NCBI GenBank assembly: GCA_016839985.1
Contig: JAEOTG010000389.1
Span: forward strand, 1-6,139
DNA length: 6,139 nucleotides
Reading direction: 5' to 3'
From: Candidatus Heimdallarchaeota archaeon
Lineage (GTDB): Archaea; Asgardarchaeota; Heimdallarchaeia; Heimdallarchaeales; Heimdallarchaeaceae
Every line of letters starts with the position of its first letter. Position 1 is the first letter of the stretch. Positions 1 through 4,857 of this stretch are shown here, in pieces. The position numbers and the translations under genes were made by a program. The notes under the pieces were generated by a model. The model saw only the letters and a program-made list of their open reading frames with translations, did not search any database and was not told the DNA's origin.

Positions 1-1010
1 AACCAACAGTATTATCAGCTTTAATTGAAGGTGATAGGTTTATACTAGTTGGTGATCATAAACAACTTCCTCCGGTAGTGCAAAGTTCTAAGATATCTGA
101 AGAAGGCATGAGTGTTTCTCTCTTTGAGAGATTAGCAAAAGCTAATTCCCGTAAAGTTCATCTCTTACAACAACAATTTAGAATGAATGAAAAACTAATA
201 GAATACTCAAATAAGCAATTTTATGATAAAAAACTAAGCTCCTTCAATGATGAAATAAAAAACCAAAATCTATCCAAATTACCTAATTATGTTGGAGATT
301 ATAAAGTGATTCAAAACAGTAGTATTTATGATCCAAACTATCCTCTGATTTTTGTACCTGTGAGAGGAATTTTTCAACATAAGAAAAAGATTAACGAAGA
401 GGAAGCTAAGATTGTTAGTCTAATTATATCAAATTTTCTTAAATTAGGATTGAAAATTGACCAATTAGGCGTTATTTGCCCTTATAGGGGTCAAGTTGGC
501 GAAATTAGACGCTTAGTACATCCTCAAGTAACTGTTGACACTGTTGATCGTTTTCAAGGAAGTGATCGAGAAGTCATAATACTCTCTTTAGTCGAATCTC
601 AAATCCATGGAAGTAAAGGTTTTGCTGATGAACGCAGACTTAATGTTGCTTTAACTCGAGCTAAGAAAAAACTAATTATTGTTGGAGATCCTCTTGGAAA
701 ACAAGACGTGTTAGAAAATTATATCAAATATTTGAATGAAAATGCTAAACAGATTGATACTATTGAAACAAAAAACTCAGCTTCAATCGAACAAGATTTG
801 ATAATTGTGGCAGATAATATTAATAAAACTGCAAAGGTACTAAAAGATGATACAGCACAATGCTTAATCTGTTTTGAAAAAATCCAAGAAGATGCAATTG
901 AATGCCCTAACTGTAAATCTCTATTTCATATTGATCATATCGTTAAATGGATTAGGGATTATGAACGTTGCCCATATTGTAAAACTAAACTATCAGCATT
1001 TCTCAAATAG
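1..1010 (+). CDS. SF1 (UPF1/DNA2-like) helicase, 3' part, with C-terminal RING-like zinc finger
   Basis: The gene is 5'-truncated by the window edge: codons are open from base 3, and the GTG at 78 is internal because helicase motif residues precede it. Of 335 visible residues, 17-24 are GDHKQLPP (motif III), about 58-61 QFRM (motif IV region), 178-195 VDTVDRFQGSDREVIILS (motif V, with the FQG typical of the UPF1/DNA2/NAM7 group) and 211-229 RRLNVALTRAKKKLIIVGD (motif VI with the arginine finger region). Walker A and B lie outside the window. After a roughly 55-residue linker comes a zinc-binding module, residues 287-326, with ligand pattern C-x2-C-x10-C-x2-C-x4-H-x2-H-x10-C-x2-C. From the family it should be an ATP-dependent 5'-3' RNA and/or DNA unwinding enzyme acting in the cytoplasm; substrate and partners cannot be told. 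The zinc finger may bind protein or nucleic acid. It converges with the binding-protein gene. The helicase call is firm; the RING label rests on ligand spacing only. Confidence 0.93.
   Translation, partial: PTVLSALIEGDRFILVGDHKQLPPVVQSSKISEEGMSVSLFERLAKANSRKVHLLQQQFRMNEKLIEYSNKQFYDKKLSSFNDEIKNQNLSKLPNYVGDYKVIQNSSIYDPNYPLIFVPVRGIFQHKKKINEEEAKIVSLIISNFLKLGLKIDQLGVICPYRGQVGEIRRLVHPQVTVDTVDRFQGSDREVIILSLVESQIHGSKGFADERRLNVALTRAKKKLIIVGDPLGKQDVLENYIKYLNENAKQIDTIETKNSASIEQDLIIVADNINKTAKVLKDDTAQCLICFEKIQEDAIECPNCKSLFHIDHIVKWIRDYERCPYCKTKLSAFLK
861..992 (+). other. RING-like C4H2C2 zinc-binding domain of the helicase
   Basis: Eight candidate zinc ligands, C287, C290, C301, C304, H309, H312, C323 and C326 (numbered from the first visible codon), are spaced as in cross-braced treble-clef/RING folds. 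The order is C4-H2-C2, not the canonical C3HC4 or C3H2C3, so it is closer in spacing to RING-CH/PHD-like variants. The HIDHIVKWI segment, with a Trp shortly after the second His, and the following CPYC resemble the end of RING-H2 fingers. No ubiquitin-system gene is visible beside it, so an E3 role is not supported; a structural or RNA/protein-docking role is equally possible. Confidence 0.7.
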
Positions 1011-1013
1011 TAG

Positions 1014-1030
1014 TTCTTCTTCTCTCTTTT
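1014..1030 (+). terminator. T-rich terminator of the helicase gene
   Basis: A run of T with scattered C (tcttcttctctctttt) begins 4 bases after the stop codon at 1008-1010. Archaeal RNA polymerase commonly terminates on such U-rich tracts without a stem. It faces the oppositely directed tract at 1041-1070, as expected between convergent genes. Confidence 0.5.
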
Positions 1031-1040
1031 AGTTTGAACA

Positions 1041-1070
1041 AATGAAAAAAAGAAAAAAAAGGAAAAAATT
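1041..1070 (-). terminator. T-rich terminator of the solute-binding protein gene
   Basis: The + strand is almost pure A/G here, so the - strand transcript of the binding-protein gene runs into several U-runs starting about 6 bases after its TAA stop (1078-1076). No convincing stem is present; this fits oligo-U-dependent archaeal termination. Confidence 0.5.
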
Positions 1071-1075
1071 TGGTT

Positions 1076-2932
1076 TTATTTTCTGAATCTTCTGAATGCT
1101 AGTATAGATGCTAGACCAAGGAATGATAGGAATATTAATCCAGCTATTCCTGTTTCTGTTACAGTAACACGTACATTGAAACCTGCAGCTTCAACAAAAT
1201 CAGCAGCCAAATCAAGATCGTATGCATATGGTACTAATTCATCATTAAATCCAACTAGAACATTAGGAGCTGGAACTGTAGCTGCAGAACCAAGTCCTTC
1301 AAGAATTTCATCAACGATGACTTGACGTGGACATGTATGACTAATAGCTTTACGGATATATTTAGCTGCATCAGGAGTTCCAAGAGGTGTCAATTCACCA
1401 GTACCTAAGATTGGGTGTTTCATGTTGATTGACATTTCTTGATGAGATGGATCACCAACTAATACACCTTCAATTTCTGTTTCACCGACAAAGTCTGATA
1501 AGACTGGATAGTATTGTGCATCCATAATGTCATAGTTTCCAAGCTTCAATTCTGAAATAGCGTTATCTTTACCCATTACGTGGGAAATGTACAAATCAGT
1601 TAGTAATGGTTGAACACCACCAGAAACAATAGTATCATCCCAGTATGGATTTGGTACCATGTGAACTGTGCTGCTTACTGAATCAAAACTGTCTATCATA
1701 AATGCACCACAGGATTTGACTAAGTTGAAACCAATTGGAGCATCTCCTGGAACTATTCCAAAGATATCATATCCATGTGCACCTATTAATTCTTCAACAC
1801 CAGTACCATCACCTTTGTGCTTATCTAGAATCATATAGTTTAGAAGGCTTAATGGGAAGTTGTACATTGTCACTAAGTGGAAAATCATTTGTCCACCAGC
1901 AACATTTGTAACGATTTCAATTGAATTATTTCCTTGTGTAGGATCAACGTCCTCATTTCCAAAGAATCTAACTAGGTTACCATAATTGCCTGAAGCCATT
2001 ACGGGAGACATATGTAATTGCATTGAGTATTTAATGTCTTCTGGAAGTACAGGTTGACCATCACTGAATTTAGCATCTGGGTCAAGATTAACAGTCAGGT
2101 TAATTGGATTATTTGCACCTGGAAGAGGTCCATCAAGAGTCCAGTTCTTGGCGATAACTCCTCCCCATTCACGTGTAACTTGTTCTCTTTGAACTAGTGC
2201 TGCGTGAACACATTGTAACCATTGCCAGTCGTAAAATGAGGCGGCTTCATAGACGTTGTATTCTCTAAGATCTGCTGGAATACAATATTTGATGATATGG
2301 TCATCAGGATCATCCCATAGCCATGGACGATGATTAGAGCTAGCTATTAACATATCATCTATACCTGTGAGACCAACTTTATATCCAAAGAGTGATTGTG
2401 GATAAATGATGGCAATAGCAGGAAGATCGTCGTAAAGAATCTCCTGTAAGTCATATGCTAGATCATTTCTTGCTACTGGATCAAGTTCAGCAAGATAATC
2501 ATCTAGAAGATCATCGTATACTGGATTAGAATATTGATAATGGTTGTCACCAGCAGGAGCGATACTCAAAGTGTCAAAAAGACCAGTGAGATCAAGGTCT
2601 AATCCCCATGACCATCCAACAAAGAGAAGATCATAACCTCCATCTTCATATACTGGAATATAGTTATAATCCAAAAATGGATATGACCATGTTCTTGGAC
2701 CTATATTACCCCATCCTGTAGATTCATGGAATGATATTCCAATTCCTACTTTGGGTAGTAATTGTTCCATTAGTAATGACCATTGGTTACGGGCAGGACT
2801 TGTGTTGGGTGATAGTATGTTAATCGAAAAGGCTGTTTGAATTATTACTTCTTGTGCTAGTACATTGCCAGCAACCATGGAAAAACCAAATAAAACAACT
2901 AGGCTTATGCCTAATAATGCTTTTTTATTCAT
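1076..2932 (-). CDS. Membrane-anchored family-5 (oligopeptide/dipeptide type) ABC solute-binding protein, circularly permuted
   Basis: A 618-residue exported protein. I take ATG at 2932 as start: an AGGTGA Shine-Dalgarno (2946-2941) sits 8 bases upstream and a clean signal peptide follows (MNKK, hydrophobic 5-21, AQ near 26-27). The GTG at 2968 would put a charged 12-residue leader in front and place the SD inside the gene. Residues about 30-205 match the segment that usually ends SBP_bac_5 proteins (PNTSPARNQW, GGYDLLFVGWSWGLDLDLTG, NPVYDDLLDDYLAELDP, QEILYDDLPAIAIIY). Residues about 210-584 match the usual beginning and middle (KNWTLDG, NLDPDAKFSDGQPVLPEDIK, NPYWDD, AISELKLGNYDIMD, YIRKAISHTCPRQVIVDEIL, YAYDLDLAADFVEAAGF). 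A hydrophobic span (594-613) and RRFRK end form a C-terminal anchor; there is no lipobox cysteine. It should capture peptides or similar solutes outside the cytoplasmic membrane for an ABC importer, but no permease or ATPase of that importer adjoins it. Substrate unknown. Confidence 0.9.
   Translation of the reverse strand: MNKKALLGISLVVLFGFSMVAGNVLAQEVIIQTAFSINILSPNTSPARNQWSLLMEQLLPKVGIGISFHESTGWGNIGPRTWSYPFLDYNYIPVYEDGGYDLLFVGWSWGLDLDLTGLFDTLSIAPAGDNHYQYSNPVYDDLLDDYLAELDPVARNDLAYDLQEILYDDLPAIAIIYPQSLFGYKVGLTGIDDMLIASSNHRPWLWDDPDDHIIKYCIPADLREYNVYEAASFYDWQWLQCVHAALVQREQVTREWGGVIAKNWTLDGPLPGANNPINLTVNLDPDAKFSDGQPVLPEDIKYSMQLHMSPVMASGNYGNLVRFFGNEDVDPTQGNNSIEIVTNVAGGQMIFHLVTMYNFPLSLLNYMILDKHKGDGTGVEELIGAHGYDIFGIVPGDAPIGFNLVKSCGAFMIDSFDSVSSTVHMVPNPYWDDTIVSGGVQPLLTDLYISHVMGKDNAISELKLGNYDIMDAQYYPVLSDFVGETEIEGVLVGDPSHQEMSINMKHPILGTGELTPLGTPDAAKYIRKAISHTCPRQVIVDEILEGLGSAATVPAPNVLVGFNDELVPYAYDLDLAADFVEAAGFNVRVTVTETGIAGLIFLSFLGLASILAFRRFRK
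1094..1153 (-). other. C-terminal membrane anchor of the solute-binding protein
   Basis: Residues about 594-613 (GIAGLIFLSFLGLASILAF) are a single hydrophobic segment followed by RRFRK and the stop. Layout resembles archaeal C-terminal surface-protein anchors (hydrophobic helix plus basic tail), but no PGF or similar sorting tripeptide is seen, so simple membrane anchoring is the safer reading. Confidence 0.75.
2855..2932 (-). other. N-terminal signal peptide of the solute-binding protein
   Basis: Residues 1-26: basic start (MNKK), hydrophobic core LLGISLVVLFGFSMVAG, and a polar, small-residue exit (NVLAQ) consistent with Sec export and signal peptidase I cleavage near A26/Q27. There is no Cys after it, so lipid attachment is unlikely; anchoring is by the C-terminal span. 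Confidence 0.8.
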
Positions 2933-3007
2933 ATTTTTATTCACCTTTTTATATTCCACCAAAAGCACTTCTTATAGGCGGAATTAGTGAAATCTTGCTT
3001 AAACATC

Positions 3008-3017
3008 TATATATAGT
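3008..3017 (-). promoter_or_regulatory. TATA box of the solute-binding protein gene
   Basis: TATATATA at 3008-3015, read on the - strand as ctatatatag preceded by an A-rich stretch that could serve as BRE. With the usual spacing of about 25 bases, transcription would start near 2985, giving a leader of about 50 bases that holds the AGGTGA site. The octamer is symmetric, but no + strand gene follows, so the - direction is preferred. Confidence 0.55.
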
Positions 3018-3044
3018 TTTTGGGTTTCTATTTTAATAATTAGA

Positions 3045-3070
3045 CTATTAGAGAATTTCCATTCTAATAG
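3045..3070. repeat. Inverted repeat upstream of the binding-protein promoter
   Basis: CTATTAGA (3045-3052) and TCTAATAG (3063-3070) are perfect 8-base complements around a 10-base spacer. The repeat lies about 30-60 bases upstream of the TATA box, where an archaeal activator or repressor could bind. On the + strand a T-run follows at 3080-3087, terminator-like, but no + strand gene reads into it. Confidence 0.4.
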
Positions 3071-3138
3071 AATCATTTCATTTTTTTGTCAATTCAAATT
3101 GCGAATAAGGGTCTCTTTTATGGCATTTATAATCTTTC

Positions 3139-3155
3139 ATTCCAATTGTTGGAAT
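3139..3155. repeat. 17-base palindrome attccaattgttggaat
   Basis: Perfect 7-base arms (ATTCCAA / TTGGAAT) around TTG, with outer complementary flanks GCATTT (3123-3128) and AAATGC (3161-3166). It lies between the stop of the small membrane-protein gene and the promoter of the binding-protein gene. It could be an operator for the latter or a 3'-end structure of the former; on the - strand the U-rich stretch comes before the palindrome, which argues against an intrinsic terminator. Confidence 0.4.
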
Positions 3156-3201
3156 AATAAAAATGCTCAAGTAATATCACTCATCTGATGATTAGATTGC
3201 T

Positions 3202-3675
3202 TTATGAAACATTAACCATAAGTTTCATCACTTGCCATAAAATCAATGCAAAAAGAACTAAAAAACCTCCTCCAAAATAATACGTGAAGGAGTTAAAAGT
3301 TGCTTCCCTAAAGCTATCTTTACTTATAGGATCTGATCCAAATATTTTTTGCTTAATGCCTGATATTAATGTTGATTGACCGATATTACCAAGACATGCG
3401 CCAATAATTACTACCAATGCAGCCTCACCATAGATAATATATTGCATAAAATCTAAAATGAAAATTAATTCTTCGTCGAAACCATAAAGGAATATTAGTA
3501 TTATTATTAAGTCGATAATAGAAAAAACAAATGCAGTAACAAATCCAAGAAATGCGATTCTAGGCCAATTTATTTTGACTCTGTCTCCCTCTTCTTCTTT
3601 TTCTTCTTCCTCTTTCTTTACGAATTCTATATGTTCGACTTCTTTACTTTGCCATTTCTTCTTTTTTTCACTCAT
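3202..3675 (-). CDS. Small three-span membrane protein, translationally coupled to the ABC ATPase
   Basis: A 157-residue protein I do not recognise. ATG at 3675 is chosen over an upstream in-frame codon at 3732 because it yields a natural MSEKKKK start and overlaps the ATPase stop by 8 bases (ATG inside ...AATGAGTGA), the usual geometry for coupled translation; a weak GAAGTGA stretch lies just upstream. The N-terminal 37 residues are cytoplasmic-looking and highly charged (Lys-rich, then a Glu/Lys block at 19-29). Three hydrophobic spans follow: about 39-66, 76-96 and 127-148. Between spans 2 and 3 is a conserved-looking loop with GNIGQSTLISGIKQKIFGSD and DSFREA. The tight coupling suggests that it acts with the ATPase, perhaps as an accessory membrane subunit, but it is too small and lacks the loop signatures for an FtsX/MacB-type permease. 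Function unknown. Confidence 0.82.
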   Translation of the reverse strand: MSEKKKKWQSKEVEHIEFVKKEEEEKEEEGDRVKINWPRIAFLGFVTAFVFSIIDLIIILIFLYGFDEELIFILDFMQYIIYGEAALVVIIGACLGNIGQSTLISGIKQKIFGSDPISKDSFREATFNSFTYYFGGGFLVLFALILWQVMKLMVNVS

Positions 3676-4693
3676 TCTTTTCACTTCGAGCTGTAATAGC
3701 AGAACCGCAGTAATTACAGAATTTCGAATCATCAGTTACCATTTTACCACACATTGAACAAGTTATTATTTGATTATTGTTCTTAAAACGGTTTGGTTCA
3801 AATATGGGTTCTAAGACTATTTTACCTTTTTGTGAGATTATTGAAAAATGTTTGGGATTGTTAAGATTTTGAATTATATTAGTAGGAATAGACAATCTAT
3901 TTTGTCTGTCTATTTCTAACAATCGACTCTTTTCCAACTTACGTAGTTGAATCTCGCTACTATGTTGTCCTATAATTATTCCGTCTCTTAATTCCAGAAT
4001 TCTATCTGCTCTGGAAGCAACTTGTTGTGAATGAGTGACTACACAAATTGCAATTCCTAGTTCCTTATTAATCCTTTCAAAAAGATCAAGTATACTTTCT
4101 GAAGTTAGAGCGTCCAAATCTCCTGTTGGTTCATCTCCAATTAAGATTTTGGGATTTGTGATAAGTGTTGTCGCGATAGCTGCTCTCTTTTTTTCTCCAC
4201 CTGAGAGTGTGTTTTCTTTTTTATTTCTTTTCTCCCAAATACCTAAAAATCTTAATAGAAATTCTGTTTGTTCTTTAACTACGCTGGGTTTGATTTTTGC
4301 ATAATACCCAGCTAATTCAATATTCTCTTTAACTGTTAAGTGAAGTAACAATTTACTATCTTGAAAGATCACACCCGCAAATCTTCTTCTTGCTTTTATA
4401 ATCTCTTCTAAAGATGATCGTGTAATGTCCTTTGTAAGATATTTCCAAAAAACTTTTCCTGAAGTGGGTTTGTTCATTCCAGCAATTATACTTACCAAAG
4501 TGGTTTTACCTGAACCACTTGGACCTATAAGAAATAATTTCTCACTAGGATATACCTTAAAGGAAACACCTCTCAAAGCTTGAGTTTCAATTTTACCAGT
4601 TTTGTAGATTTTTATTATGTCTTCAGCTACTAATAAAGGTAAATTATTATTATCTACTGTTTGTTGCGAAGTAGAGAGCTCTGCGTTAGTCAT
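3668..4693 (-). CDS. LolD/MacB-like ABC transporter ATPase with AbrB-like hairpin and C-terminal zinc ribbon
   Basis: A 341-residue cytoplasmic ATPase. Residues 20-240 are a complete nucleotide-binding domain: Walker A GPSGSGKTT (57-65), Q-loop Q111, signature LSGGEKKR (163-170), Walker B plus D-loop ILIGDEPTGDLD (183-193), H-loop H221. The set and the TGDLD form place it in the LolD/MacB/FtsE group that powers mechanotransmission or lipoprotein-type exporters, not uptake systems. It is about 110 residues longer than a basic LolD: residues about 259-298 (LEIDRQNRLSIPTNII then KIVLEP) resemble an AbrB/looped-hinge swapped hairpin, and 312-329 form a zinc ribbon (C-x2-C-x10-C-x2-C). ATG at 4693 has GAGGAG (4711-4706) 12 bases upstream. 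It overlaps the small membrane-protein gene by 8 bases. The usual FtsX/MacB permease is not beside it; the 336-residue membrane protein upstream is a candidate partner. Confidence 0.93.
   Translation of the reverse strand: MTNAELSTSQQTVDNNNLPLLVAEDIIKIYKTGKIETQALRGVSFKVYPSEKLFLIGPSGSGKTTLVSIIAGMNKPTSGKVFWKYLTKDITRSSLEEIIKARRRFAGVIFQDSKLLLHLTVKENIELAGYYAKIKPSVVKEQTEFLLRFLGIWEKRNKKENTLSGGEKKRAAIATTLITNPKILIGDEPTGDLDALTSESILDLFERINKELGIAICVVTHSQQVASRADRILELRDGIIIGQHSSEIQLRKLEKSRLLEIDRQNRLSIPTNIIQNLNNPKHFSIISQKGKIVLEPIFEPNRFKNNNQIITCSMCGKMVTDDSKFCNYCGSAITARSEKNE
3707..3760 (-). other. Zinc-ribbon tail of the ABC ATPase
   Basis: Residues 312-329: CSMCGKMV, then CNYCG, giving two CxxC knuckles 10 residues apart, as in the short zinc-ribbon domains that begin or end many archaeal membrane and regulatory proteins. 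A hydrophilic linker (about 299-310) separates it from the AbrB-like hairpin. All four cysteines are present, so it should bind one zinc ion. Confidence 0.8.
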
Positions 4694-4740
4694 AATCTAT
4701 GTTTTCTCCTCTTTTATGCAAAATGCAATTTCGATAAGAA

Positions 4741-4752
4741 ATTAAGTATAAA
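4741..4752 (-). promoter_or_regulatory. Possible TATA box of the ABC ATPase gene
   Basis: On the - strand the sequence reads gtttatacttaat, a TATA-like element about 50-60 bases upstream of the ATPase start; transcription from near 4718 would leave room for the GAGGAG site. Two other A/T elements, at 4775-4784 (ggttatatcc on the - strand) and 4794-4805 (cctataaattac), are competitors, so the choice is uncertain. Confidence 0.3.
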
Positions 4753-4811
4753 CATCTATGAAGTTTACTGTTTTGGATATAACCACAATAACTGTAATTT
4801 ATAGGAAAACA

Positions 4812-4839
4812 TTGTAAGATTTCTTAGTCTTTCTTACAA
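4812..4839 (-). repeat. Hairpin between the membrane-protein gene and the ABC ATPase gene
   Basis: TTGTAAGA (4812-4819) and TCTTACAA (4832-4839) are perfect 8-base complements around a 12-base A/T-rich loop, starting about 18 bases after the stop of the membrane-protein gene. On the - strand it is followed by TGTTTTCC, a weak U-run. It could be a transcript-end or processing structure separating the two genes, or an operator for the ATPase promoter. The 164-base gap around it has no coding potential that I can see. Confidence 0.4.
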
Positions 4840-4857
4840 ACTTCTGTTTCTATACGT

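Noticed and set aside
78..1010. Helicase gene starting at GTG 78
   Set aside because: The same frame is open from base 3 and encodes the GDHKQLPP helicase motif just before 78, so the gene is truncated by the window edge and does not start there.
1076..2932. Binding protein as a frameshifted or truncated pseudogene
   Set aside because: Domain order is odd, but the frame is continuous from signal peptide to membrane anchor, and both halves keep their motifs.
2933..2968. Upstream GTG extension of the binding protein (12 residues)
   Set aside because: It would place the Shine-Dalgarno sequence inside the gene and spoil the signal peptide; the ATG at 2932 fits both.
2854..3036. Short + strand ORF of 60 codons
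   Set aside because: It overlaps the signal-peptide region and promoter of the binding-protein gene on the opposite strand and has no recognisable domain or ribosome site; a shadow.
2969..3201. tRNA or other structured RNA in the intergenic stretch
   Set aside because: No cloverleaf, T-loop GTTC motif or extended GC-rich helices; only short A/T-rich palindromes and promoter elements were seen.
3575..3757. Short + strand Ser/Phe-rich ORF
   Set aside because: It is antisense to the Glu/Lys-rich start of the small membrane protein and the ATPase tail; its composition simply mirrors GAA/AAA codons.
4035..4304. + strand ORF of 89 codons with hydrophobic stretches
   Set aside because: It is antisense to the Walker B and signature region of the ABC ATPase, which is clearly the real coding frame.
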